The notes under the pieces were generated by a model, which made no database searches, was not told the origin of the DNA, and saw nothing but the letters and a program-made list of their open reading frames with translations. From Proteobacteria bacterium UBA4457 (lineage in GTDB: Bacteria > Pseudomonadota > Gammaproteobacteria > Ga0077536): a DNA stretch of 5,586 nt. Shown here piece after piece: positions 1 through 5,577 of the stretch (position 1 is its first letter; every line of letters starts with the position of its first letter). The stretch covers positions 1-5,586 of the forward strand of contig DGOV01000065.1 in assembly GCA_002390205.1 (NCBI GenBank), written 5' to 3'. Both the position numbers and the translations under genes were made by a program.

Positions 1-18
1 CTAAGGAGTGATAATCAG

Positions 19-294
19 ATGCAATCAACACACGTAAAAACAGCAAATCCTAATGCAAACGATCCGGCGACGTGCCGTCGGAAAGAAGCAAAGCTAAATG
101 TAGCCATTGCCGCCATCGAGAACGGCATTGGCTATTCTTCTGATCAATCCCTAGCGGCCTACTTCAACGCATCCCGATCAACGATCTGGGAGTGGGCGCG
201 CGTGGGCAAACTGCCGAGACCAATCAAGCTAAGCACAGCTATGAGTCGCTGGAGTAATGCGGAGATCAAAACTTGGCCACGGAGGATAGCGTAA
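19..294 (+). CDS. AlpA-like helix-turn-helix DNA-binding regulator
   Basis: A 91-aa protein whose C-terminal half resembles the AlpA/excisionase type of winged-helix DNA-binding protein. Residues about 38-62 (GYSSDQSLAAYFNASRSTIW and on) read as a helix-turn-helix: a helix with SLAAYF, a turn at NAS, then a recognition helix with STIWEW. The segment GKLPRPIKLS followed by a Trp-containing wing (RWSNAEIKTW, residues 77-86) is the usual AlpA pattern. The first 25 residues are polar and probably disordered. The start has a strong Shine-Dalgarno AAGGAG (3-8) ten bases upstream. The stop TAA abuts the ATG of the primase gene, so the three left-hand genes probably form one operon. In P4-like and other satellites, AlpA-type proteins activate or regulate element genes and excision. 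That role is inferred here from family and position, and a plain excisionase role is equally possible. Confidence 0.82.
   Translation: MQSTHVKTANPNANDPATCRRKEAKLNVAIAAIENGIGYSSDQSLAAYFNASRSTIWEWARVGKLPRPIKLSTAMSRWSNAEIKTWPRRIA
281..285 (+). promoter_or_regulatory. Ribosome binding site of the primase gene
   Basis: GGAGG lies nine bases before the ATG at 295, inside the last codons of the AlpA-like gene. It fixes the primase start and supports translational coupling across the TAAATG junction. Confidence 0.7.
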
Positions 295-951
295 ATGACA
301 AATTTCAACGACCACTTCACAGTACATCCTCACTATAGCGGCTCACCTCTAGAGGTTCGGGCCATTAGTAAGGCAGGCGCTAAGACTAAGCTATTTTATC
401 CAACTGATTATCCTAACCCCCGGGAGATGCAGGAGGCATTTTATAGCTATGCGATGAACCTGAATCAGCAAGGCTATAACTGCTACACGACGATGAATCC
501 TATCAAAACAGGATTTATTGCTCCCGGTGGCAAGGGGACCACCAAAGATGGCATAGCAAAACGTACGAAGGTCATGGTGGATCTTGATCGTAAATCCTTA
601 GAGTCAAAGAAGTATCCCGCAACTGACGACGAGCTAAGGCGCGCCGACGATCTTATTAATAGGATTTCAGATTACGCCATGGAGATTGGATGGGGTAGAC
701 CACACAAGGTGATGAGTGGGAATGGATACCATCTTTATTTCGCTTTATCAGACCTTGAGAATGACTATGAGTCAGATCGTTTAATCAAATCATTGCTCGA
801 AATTCTAGCTCAAAAATTTGATACGGAAGAATTTGGAATCGACACTTTAGTCTACGACGCAGCCCGAATTACAAAAATTATAGGCACGGTCGCACGCAAA
901 GGATCAGAAACGCAGGAAAGGCCTTATCGGACTGTGGAGTTAATAAGATGA
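295..951 (+). CDS. Stand-alone archaeo-eukaryotic primase (AEP/PrimPol) domain protein
   Basis: A 218-aa protein with the three signature motifs of the AEP primase-polymerase superfamily. Motif I is VMVDLDRK (residues 93-100), with D96 and D98 as the metal-binding pair. Motif II is MSGNGYHLYF (140-149), with H146. Motif III is FGIDTLVYDAARITKIIGTV (180-199), where D183 is the third acidic residue and the AARI..IIGT..RKG stretch is typical of plasmid, phage and satellite members. The protein therefore probably makes primers, and possibly extends DNA, during replication of the element. It is short and lacks the helicase found fused in many relatives; the helicase is the next gene, overlapping by ATGA at 948-951. 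The start ATG has GGAGG nine bases upstream. The catalytic residues all look present. Whether it has polymerase as well as primase activity cannot be told from sequence. Confidence 0.88.
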   Translation: MTNFNDHFTVHPHYSGSPLEVRAISKAGAKTKLFYPTDYPNPREMQEAFYSYAMNLNQQGYNCYTTMNPIKTGFIAPGGKGTTKDGIAKRTKVMVDLDRKSLESKKYPATDDELRRADDLINRISDYAMEIGWGRPHKVMSGNGYHLYFALSDLENDYESDRLIKSLLEILAQKFDTEEFGIDTLVYDAARITKIIGTVARKGSETQERPYRTVELIR

Positions 952-2861
952 ATACAATTACAGAAAAACAGATACGAGAATTTGTAAAAACACATAGATA
1001 CTCAGTTAGTGGGTCGCACAGAGATGGTCGTTTAACACACGACCATCGTCAACTCCTAGACAACGACCACCTCCCTTCCAATCAAGAGTCGCCATTGCAT
1101 ATGACTCTCAAGAATAGTGTTCTGGAGAATCCCTACCCTCCCCGTGAGACATCGGATGAAATAGAAAAAGTAAGAGAAGCACTAAGCCATCTAGATCCAG
1201 ACAGTCCGCGCGGCAACGGCATTGACCCAAATAATGGATACTGGCTCCTAGTTATATGGGCAGTCGCTTCACTGGGATGGGACTCAACGAAAAAAATCGT
1301 GCGTGAGTGGTCGCAGAGGAGCATGAAATATGACGCTGAAGTATTTGAAAAAACTTATAACTCCTATAACACGGATCACAGTAGACCGATCCGTATCGGG
1401 ACTCTGTATAAGTTAGCTAGTGAAGCAGAATATGAGCCCATATCTCATCACAAATACACGACTGAACGTCACGCAGACTCTATAAACTTATCCGATAGGA
1501 AAAACGGCCATTTAATGGCGATCAAATTTAGTAAAAGCCTCCTGTCGATAAGAGACACACCACGATGGATCAAATGGCACGAAGGTGTGGGATGGAAAGA
1601 TGCTAAATCAGATGTGCCTATGCAGGCAGCTAAAATGGTACTTGATGATATGCGCCAGCAAGCCGCCAGGGCGCTTAGCGAAGGACGAGGAGAAGCTGAG
1701 GCACTAAAACGGGAGACGACCCGCACAAGTAAGGCCCCCAGTATGTCCGCAATGATCAAACTGTGTAAATCAGAACCTGGGATGGCAAAAGATCTCAGTG
1801 AACTAGACTGCGACCAACATCTTTTAGGCGTCGAAAATGGAGTTCTTAATTTAACGACTATGAATCTTATAGCGCCAGATCCAAGTGTCCTTGTCGTCAA
1901 GCGAGCTAACGTAGCCTTTGACCCAATGGCTGACGCACCTAGATTTCGACAATTCCTTGTGGAAATAGCTCCCGATGCTGAACTTAGGGCTTTCATGGTA
2001 CGGGTTCTAGCTTATCTTCTAACCGGGTCTATCAAGGAGCATTGCTGGTTCTTCTTTGTCGGCGAGGGTCGCAATGGGAAGTCGATATTAATGCGTATAA
2101 TGGAGAACCTATTAGGTGAATATTCGAAAAAAATTAATATCGACATGTTAATGAAGAGCGGTCCCAAGCAGCAGGGAAGTCCCTCACCAGAGACACTCCA
2201 ACTTCAGGGAAAACGATTCGTCTATGCCAATGAGACCACAGAGGGCCAGAGATTAGACGACGCAAAAATCAAAGACATGACCGGCGGTGATACCATGATT
2301 GGACGAGCACTGTACTCCAATCATTTTGTGTCATTTAATCCTTCTCATAAACTGATAATTGCCGGCAATAATCATCCTATAGTGCATGACGATTCACATG
2401 GATTTTGGGAGCGCGTTGTTGTATTCCCGTTTGATGTGACATTTACCGAGGATCAAATAGACAAAAATCTTGAAGAAAAATTACTAACCGAGGCACCTGG
2501 TATCCTCAACGTCCTTTTGGAGGGGATGCATGATTATCTCGATAACGGGCTCAACATTCCCACCGTGCTAAAAACCGCAGTCCAGGATTACCGTCACGAT
2601 CAAGACTATATCAGGCAATTCATTATGGAAAATTGTGAGATTGGTGTCGATTATCAACAAAGTAAGAAGATTTGTTTTCTTGAGTACCAGAATTGGTGCA
2701 AGGAAAACGGTATATATCCGTTGAGCGCGAACCGATTCTCGCGCAAGCTAACAAACCGCGGATTCAAAGTGATGGATGACCAACGCACCTGGCTAGGGTT
2801 AAAGCTGTTATCTGCAGATGGGCAGACATCGACTGTTTCGCTAGATGATTTTCCGTTCTAG
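948..2861 (+). CDS. D5-like superfamily 3 replicative helicase with PriCT-2-like domain
   Basis: A 637-aa protein built like the helicase half of a P4-alpha/D5-type primase-helicase. Residues about 70-165 (EIEKVREALSHLDPD onward, with YWLLVIWAVASLGW and a final IGTLYKLA) resemble the PriCT-2 domain that normally joins an AEP primase to its helicase. Residues about 285-395 fit the D5_N region. The SF3 core follows: Walker A GEGRNGKS (372-379), an acidic Walker B-like segment FVYANET (424-430), motif C KLIIAGNNHP (468-477) and a probable arginine finger in GFWERV (R489). Residues about 545-625 look like the C-terminal winged helix of D5 helicases. It should form a hexameric ring that unwinds DNA and load onto an origin with the primase. 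GGAG at 936-939 is eight bases before the ATG, and the start overlaps the primase stop. The first 65 residues are polar and unassigned. Confidence 0.92.
   Translation: MNTITEKQIREFVKTHRYSVSGSHRDGRLTHDHRQLLDNDHLPSNQESPLHMTLKNSVLENPYPPRETSDEIEKVREALSHLDPDSPRGNGIDPNNGYWLLVIWAVASLGWDSTKKIVREWSQRSMKYDAEVFEKTYNSYNTDHSRPIRIGTLYKLASEAEYEPISHHKYTTERHADSINLSDRKNGHLMAIKFSKSLLSIRDTPRWIKWHEGVGWKDAKSDVPMQAAKMVLDDMRQQAARALSEGRGEAEALKRETTRTSKAPSMSAMIKLCKSEPGMAKDLSELDCDQHLLGVENGVLNLTTMNLIAPDPSVLVVKRANVAFDPMADAPRFRQFLVEIAPDAELRAFMVRVLAYLLTGSIKEHCWFFFVGEGRNGKSILMRIMENLLGEYSKKINIDMLMKSGPKQQGSPSPETLQLQGKRFVYANETTEGQRLDDAKIKDMTGGDTMIGRALYSNHFVSFNPSHKLIIAGNNHPIVHDDSHGFWERVVVFPFDVTFTEDQIDKNLEEKLLTEAPGILNVLLEGMHDYLDNGLNIPTVLKTAVQDYRHDQDYIRQFIMENCEIGVDYQQSKKICFLEYQNWCKENGIYPLSANRFSRKLTNRGFKVMDDQRTWLGLKLLSADGQTSTVSLDDFPF
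1023..1047. repeat. 9-bp perfect inverted repeat inside the helicase gene
   Basis: GATGGTCGT (1023-1031) and ACGACCATC (1039-1047) are perfect reverse complements separated by seven bases, within the poorly conserved N-terminal codons of the helicase gene. The core ACGACCA recurs at 1063-1069, and CAACGACCAC occurs at both 306-315 and 1061-1070. This could be a protein-binding site or an mRNA hairpin, or it may be chance. Confidence 0.45.
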
Positions 2862-2895
2862 ACTGAAACTTAACTCCATTTTTCCGTGATAAGAG

Positions 2896-2998
2896 GATTG
2901 CAGCTTTGCAGGAAAATGAGCCTATTTAGCATAAGCTCTTAAAGAAGAATTTTTTAAATAGAACTTTAAATAGGGAAAATTCCTGCAAAGCTGCAATC
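2896..2998. repeat. Perfect 19-bp inverted repeat with AT-rich 65-bp core
   Basis: The left arm GATTGCAGCTTTGCAGGAA (2896-2914) is the exact reverse complement of the right arm at 2980-2998. The 65-bp core is about 75% A+T. Inside it a second pair, CCTATTTA (2921-2928) and TAAATAGG (2967-2974), can extend the stem after a small internal loop. A further weak stem can form from TTAAAGAA (2939-2946) with TTTTTTAA (2950-2957) across a three-base loop. Together these could fold into one hairpin of about 103 nt, or extrude as a cruciform. The arms are not followed by T-runs in either direction. Confidence 0.85.
2953..2973 (+). repeat. Iteron-like tandem TTTAAATAG repeats
   Basis: TTTAAATAG occurs at 2953-2961 and again at 2965-2973, a 12-bp period close to one helical turn. 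An inverted partial copy, CTATTTA, lies at 2922-2928. Short phased repeats in an AT-rich core are typical of initiator-binding or unwinding elements. With only two full copies the evidence is modest. Confidence 0.4.
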
Positions 2999-3072
2999 AC
3001 TGAAGGTTCGTCAAGTTAATTCCGATACGGAAATCGTCTGATTGAAATCTCAAACTAAAACGTACCTGAATT

Positions 3073-3519
3073 CTATTTGATTCCCTTGCTTGGCCTACTG
3101 CTCATCGACAGAAATGACTTCCGCGTAAGCTTTAGGAGCTTGTCTCTGCGCGCTCGCAGAGCGGGGCTTAGCGTTGCCTTTGGTGGCGAGGTGAGGTTTT
3201 CCTCTTGTTGCGATTTATCATTAGCTAATGCATCAACAGGACTGGCTCCTTCCGTTGAACCTGGCTTCTTACAAGCCCCCTCAAGTACACTCCTGAAAGC
3301 TTTGTCCTCGGCTCCTGTGGCGCTATCTGCTTCCGAAGGGCTGTCTACACTAGGGAACTCTTCCCCCGTTCGGCTATTTCCCGTTTCAGTTGTAACAGTT
3401 GGAGAATTCGCCTTCAACCGCCGATACCCTTGGGGCGAGTTGTGCGACGATATCACGTATTTTCCGCTGTAAATCGGGTCGTCCGGCGAGTTCGCCAGTC
3501 TCCAAGTAACTTTCGCCAT
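3073..3519 (-). CDS. Hypothetical Ser/Pro/Glu-rich protein, possibly overprinted or spurious
   Basis: A 148-aa ORF I do not recognise. The N-terminus (MAKVTWRLANSPDDPIYSGK and on, about 40 residues) looks like it could be ordered. Residues about 38-115 are rich in S, E, T, P and G and should be disordered. The C-terminus (residues about 118-148) is strongly basic with LRARRDKLLKLTRKS. A good Shine-Dalgarno GGAG lies at 3530-3527, seven bases before the ATG, and the gene begins 17 bases after the stop of the small gene upstream, which favours it being translated. Against it, the middle part covers a diverged copy of that small gene read in another frame, and the opposite strand is also open here, so the ORF may be fortuitous. 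No signal peptide or membrane segment is seen. Confidence 0.5.
   Translation of the reverse strand: MAKVTWRLANSPDDPIYSGKYVISSHNSPQGYRRLKANSPTVTTETGNSRTGEEFPSVDSPSEADSATGAEDKAFRSVLEGACKKPGSTEGASPVDALANDKSQQEENLTSPPKATLSPALRARRDKLLKLTRKSFLSMSSRPSKGIK
3144..3161. repeat. Small perfect GC-rich hairpin
   Basis: CTCTGCG (3144-3150) and CGCAGAG (3155-3161) pair perfectly around a four-base loop, within the basic tail of the 148-aa ORF (the ALRARRD codons). No T-run follows on either strand. It may be a pause or processing structure, or simply chance. Confidence 0.4.
3265..3405 (-). repeat. Diverged direct repeat, copy A (decayed copy of the 54-aa gene)
   Basis: This roughly 140-bp segment aligns to the 54-aa gene at 3556-3697 with an offset of 291-292 bp. 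Shared blocks include GCTATTTCCC (3373-3382 and 3664-3673) and GAAAGCTTTGTCC (3295-3307 and 3587-3599). Read leftward in the frame of the small gene it begins QLKREIAERG, identical to the small protein, then meets a TAG stop and a one-base length difference that breaks the frame. It is thus a degenerate second copy of the small gene; the 148-aa ORF passes through it in another frame. Boundaries are approximate. Confidence 0.7.
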
Positions 3520-3536
3520 TTAAATTCTCCGTCCAG

Positions 3537-3701
3537 TCACTTCTTCGGTGCGGGCCTCTTGTACGACCCCGTCAGGTACATCTGTTGAAAGCTTTGTCCC
3601 GACTTCTTCGCCGCTATTTGATTGCGGATCATTTGCGCCACGGGAGAGTTCTCCCCCCGCTCCGCTATTTCCCTTTTTAACTGTTCTGCTAAGTTGCTCA
3701 T
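3537..3701 (-). CDS. Small basic protein of unknown function
   Basis: A 54-aa ORF, from ATG at 3701 to TGA at 3537. It has a helical, charged N-terminal half (MSNLAEQLKREIAERGENSP) and a basic C-terminal half ending SYKRPAPKK. I do not recognise the family; a small nucleic-acid-binding or adaptor protein is conceivable. AGGG (3714-3711) lies nine bases upstream of this ATG. A second in-frame ATG at 3710 would add MTT but is too close to that Shine-Dalgarno. The gene begins 24 bases after the stop of the 198-aa gene and ends 17 bases before the 148-aa ORF, so it fits the same leftward operon. Support comes from the partial copy next door, which shares the exact peptide QLKREIAERG. Confidence 0.62.
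   Translation of the reverse strand: MSNLAEQLKREIAERGENSPVAQMIRNQIAAKKSGQSFQQMYLTGSYKRPAPKK
3556..3697 (-). repeat. Diverged direct repeat, copy B (intact small-gene copy)
   Basis: This is the partner of the segment at 3265-3405. Here the ancestral reading frame is intact and encodes nearly all of the 54-aa protein. Similarity fades just before the stop codon and near the start codon. Boundaries were set by eye. Confidence 0.68.
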
Positions 3702-3725
3702 CGTAGTCATCCCTAAAATAAACTT

Positions 3726-4322
3726 CTAATCATTTCCCTCATCACGTACTGCTAATGAATACTTTTGTTCTCTAATTCTTTGACCTCGGTATCGGGCAAA
3801 TAGCACTCTCTGCCCCATGATATCGTGTGCCCCGTACGGGAGTTGCCCATGACGATCAACCCAGTCGGCGGCAAATTGATACAAGATACTGGCTAAAGTA
3901 GTAGCTTTATCAAAGAGATCTGGCCAATTTACCGTGCTGGCTTCGATGAGCGGAGCAATCAGATTAAAATCTCGAGTAAGTTCTTCGGAATTTCGGTCTA
4001 GCATGTCCCATTTATAAACCATCACAGCGAAAGAGGGATAATACTCATAAAGCTTCTCGATTATTTCATAGTTGGTGAAATAATCTGAAAGCATTGTCAT
4101 GTCAGACGCAAAAATCTCTTCCAAGGCAGTTAAAAATTGCACCGGTGTGCGTATGCCCCTAATTGATCTAAAATATGCCCGCCCTCCGTCGCTGTACTGA
4201 TCTACGCATGCTCGTAGAGAATACGAACTGTTTTTGCATCGAGTAAGAATTAATTCGTTGCAGCAAGCGCCACCAAACCCAATCGAATCTGGAGTTCGAA
4301 TAAGCATCACTCTTTCAAGCAT
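3726..4322 (-). CDS. Cargo protein of unknown function (198 aa)
   Basis: I do not recognise this family. The N-terminal part (about residues 1-55, MLERVMLIRTPDSIGFGGAC onward) looks beta-rich, with a cysteine pair at GACCNE and further cysteines in TRCKN and LRACVD. The remainder is mostly helical with many aromatic residues (SDYFTNYEIIEKLYEYYPSF, ASILYQFAADWVDRHGQLPY) and a basic stretch near the end (RYRGQRIREQK). There is no clear membrane segment or signal peptide. I chose ATG at 4322 because AGAGG, in the last codons of the amidohydrolase gene, lies eight bases before it. A GTG at 4331 overlaps the amidohydrolase stop (4328-4330) and would give 201 aa. Close coupling suggests it acts with the amidohydrolase, for example as partner or regulator; that is inference. 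Confidence 0.8.
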   Translation of the reverse strand: MLERVMLIRTPDSIGFGGACCNELILTRCKNSSYSLRACVDQYSDGGRAYFRSIRGIRTPVQFLTALEEIFASDMTMLSDYFTNYEIIEKLYEYYPSFAVMVYKWDMLDRNSEELTRDFNLIAPLIEASTVNWPDLFDKATTLASILYQFAADWVDRHGQLPYGAHDIMGQRVLFARYRGQRIREQKYSLAVRDEGND

Positions 4323-4327
4323 TAGCC

Positions 4328-5134
4328 TCACCTCTTTGGATCAATATTCTCACAGTAAGCCGAGACAGCAACGCGAATTTGTTGTCTAAGTACATCAAAC
4401 TTATTAAGTTTCCGCAAACCTGTATATTCATCCATATACAAGTCTCGGCGAACTTCGATCATCACTGATTCAACTCTTTTGTCGTTATGGTAATAATCCT
4501 TCGGAACCAAGGATCCAGAAAAAGGATCGTTCAAGGATACACTTCGCCCCGAATCCTCGAAGGCAAGAACTAGGGAGTCAGAAAGCTCTTTGGGTGTATG
4601 GTAGTCATCAGTTCCTATACAGAGCTCAGGTCTATTTATACGAACTGCGTTTTCATATGGTAACGCAGCTCGTGGGAAACTATGACAATCGATGATCAAA
4701 CAACGGTTGTAGCATTGAACTGATTTTTCGACAGCATAAGAGAGGAGCTGGTGATGAGGACGATACCATTCGTTCAGAAGATTCTCCCTCTCTTCTTGGT
4801 TTATTTCCCTGCGTAGCATTTTACCATTATGGGTATGAGTATAGATTACGCCCATCCCTATTTTGCTCATTGGCTCCTCTGAGTCATCTTCAAAACGTTC
4901 CATGTCGACGACCAGCCGACTGATAGGTGCGGCTATTACCTGCGCGTCCCTTACACCATCAGCGAACAGATCTTTGGTGAAATGGTCAGTCATTTTCAGA
5001 ATCTCATCATCCAGCTCTGAATGGCTTAGCGTGAAATGATTTCTTGCGGTTGCTGGTATGAATGTTGAATCGTGGGGAACATGTAAAATGACCCAAGGCG
5101 GCAACGTCGTTAAGTGCGCCATCTCTCTTTTCAT
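4328..5134 (-). CDS. N-formylglutamate amidohydrolase family protein
   Basis: A 268-aa protein with the sequence hallmarks of the N-formylglutamate amidohydrolase (FGase) family, which are zinc-dependent hydrolases related to metallocarboxypeptidases. Motifs in order: ILHVPHDSTFIP (16-27, with H18 and H21), the family-typical TDHFTKDLFADG (49-60), SRLVVDMERFEDD (72-84), GMGVIYT followed by G.MLRRE (93-110), LIIDCHSFP (146-154, with D149 and H151) and VMIEVRRDLYMDE (224-236, with E227). All expected metal and catalytic positions appear kept, and length is normal. Family members release formate from N-formyl amino acids, classically in histidine breakdown, but no hut genes are nearby, so the substrate here is open. 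ATG at 5134 has only a weak purine-rich upstream stretch; ATG at 5122 is an alternative. The protein should be cytoplasmic. It lies 60 bases after the 116-aa gene, and its stop is interleaved with the start of the next. Confidence 0.88.
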   Translation of the reverse strand: MKREMAHLTTLPPWVILHVPHDSTFIPATARNHFTLSHSELDDEILKMTDHFTKDLFADGVRDAQVIAAPISRLVVDMERFEDDSEEPMSKIGMGVIYTHTHNGKMLRREINQEERENLLNEWYRPHHQLLSYAVEKSVQCYNRCLIIDCHSFPRAALPYENAVRINRPELCIGTDDYHTPKELSDSLVLAFEDSGRSVSLNDPFSGSLVPKDYYHNDKRVESVMIEVRRDLYMDEYTGLRKLNKFDVLRQQIRVAVSAYCENIDPKR

Positions 5135-5194
5135 TTCTCTGTATATAAAAGTTCGTTGGGGTCGTTTGGTAAAGTTCGGATACCTTGGTACATG

Positions 5195-5545
5195 TTATTC
5201 CTTTGCATCTTTTATATTGATAACTTCCGCTTTAATCCCTAATCCCATAGATTGCCATTCCTCCTCTTCTAGCCCAAAGCCAGCGAGAGCTAACTCATCT
5301 CGTAATGCCTTCGGAGTAAAGGTTCCACAATACTGCCGTGTTCGTAGAGAGTCTTCGTCCGAAGCATACAATTCCCAACGTTTACCCTTCTCAATTTTTT
5401 TGATCCAGTAATTTGTTCTCCAATCGCATCCAGGCATTGCGGAGTAAAAATGTTCACCAAGATCGAATACCCGTTTACGCCCGCGCCAGGCTGGAGCACT
5501 TTTAAATCGTGCATGAGATTCAATAGATGAGATATTAGCAGACAT
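5195..5545 (-). CDS. Cargo protein of unknown function (116 aa)
   Basis: I do not recognise this 116-aa protein. It has a basic, aromatic N-terminal third (FKSAPAWRGRKRVFDLGEHF), a central WRTNYWIKKIEKGKRWELY segment that looks like beta strands, and an acidic tail (GFGLEEEEW, then GIKAEVINIKDAKE). Cysteines at about 40 and 73 are not in a zinc-finger arrangement. No signal peptide or membrane segment is present. The ATG at 5545 has GGGGG seven bases upstream, but those G residues form the 3' side of a terminator-like hairpin (5553-5577), so translation or transcription may be conditional. There is no alternative start nearby; the next in-frame Met is about residue 37. The overlapping frame at 5290-5571 starts with TTG and looks like a shadow. 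The gene is first in the leftward cargo set. Confidence 0.75.
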   Translation of the reverse strand: MSANISSIESHARFKSAPAWRGRKRVFDLGEHFYSAMPGCDWRTNYWIKKIEKGKRWELYASDEDSLRTRQYCGTFTPKALRDELALAGFGLEEEEWQSMGLGIKAEVINIKDAKE

Positions 5546-5577
5546 AAAAAAACCCCCAGTTGGTTATCCAATGGAGG
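5546..5577 (-). terminator. Rho-independent terminator-like hairpin overlapping the RBS of the 116-aa gene
   Basis: Read leftward, the RNA is CCUCCA-UUGG-AUAA-CCAA-C-UGGGGG followed by seven U residues (5552-5546) and then the AUG of the 116-aa gene. The stem has ten pairs with one bulged C. One pair is U-G wobble, which works only on the minus-strand RNA (the plus strand would have a C-A mismatch), confirming direction. It either ends transcription coming from beyond the right edge of the window or acts as an attenuator for the cargo operon. The GGGGG is also the only Shine-Dalgarno candidate for the gene. Confidence 0.72.

Larger units (their letters stand above)
2862..3072. other. Intergenic region between convergent gene sets, candidate replication origin
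   Basis: This 211-bp stretch has no credible ORF and separates the end of the helicase gene from the ends of the leftward genes. It contains a long inverted repeat (2896-2998), a pair of TTTAAATAG direct repeats within it, and a small hairpin TTCCG-ATA-CGGAA at 3020-3032. Placement right after the primase-helicase genes, an AT-rich core and nested repeats fit an origin recognised by the replication proteins. Structured RNA is an alternative. No U-tract follows the hairpins on either strand, so simple termination is less likely. Confidence 0.4.

Noticed and set aside
1133..1324. Minus-strand open frame of 63 codons
   Set aside because: Antisense to the PriCT-2-like part of the helicase, with no supporting context.
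1469..1996. Minus-strand open frame of 175 codons
   Set aside because: It lies wholly inside the helicase gene, which has firm SF3 motifs. The serine, arginine and leucine-rich product is a typical antisense shadow.
2896..2998. Reading the long inverted repeat as a bidirectional transcription terminator
   Set aside because: Neither arm is followed by a T-run and the loop is 65 nt long, unlike an intrinsic terminator, though some role in stopping convergent transcripts is not excluded.
3077..3472. Plus-strand open frame of 131 codons opposite the 148-aa ORF
   Set aside because: It begins with TTG without a convincing ribosome binding site, and its product looks like an antisense shadow; GC-rich, repeat-derived sequence leaves several frames open here.
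5142..5173. Possible promoter before the amidohydrolase gene (TTTACC, 18 bp, TTTATA on the minus strand)
   Set aside because: The boxes are weak and would start transcription almost at the start codon, so I do not call it a feature.
5058..5411. Plus-strand open frame of 117 codons
   Set aside because: It runs antisense across the start of the amidohydrolase gene and the 116-aa gene, has no good ribosome binding site and gives a product without recognisable features.
5290..5571. Minus-strand 93-codon frame overlapping the 116-aa gene
   Set aside because: It starts at TTG inside the terminator hairpin and overlaps a better-supported gene with an ATG and an appropriately spaced G-run.
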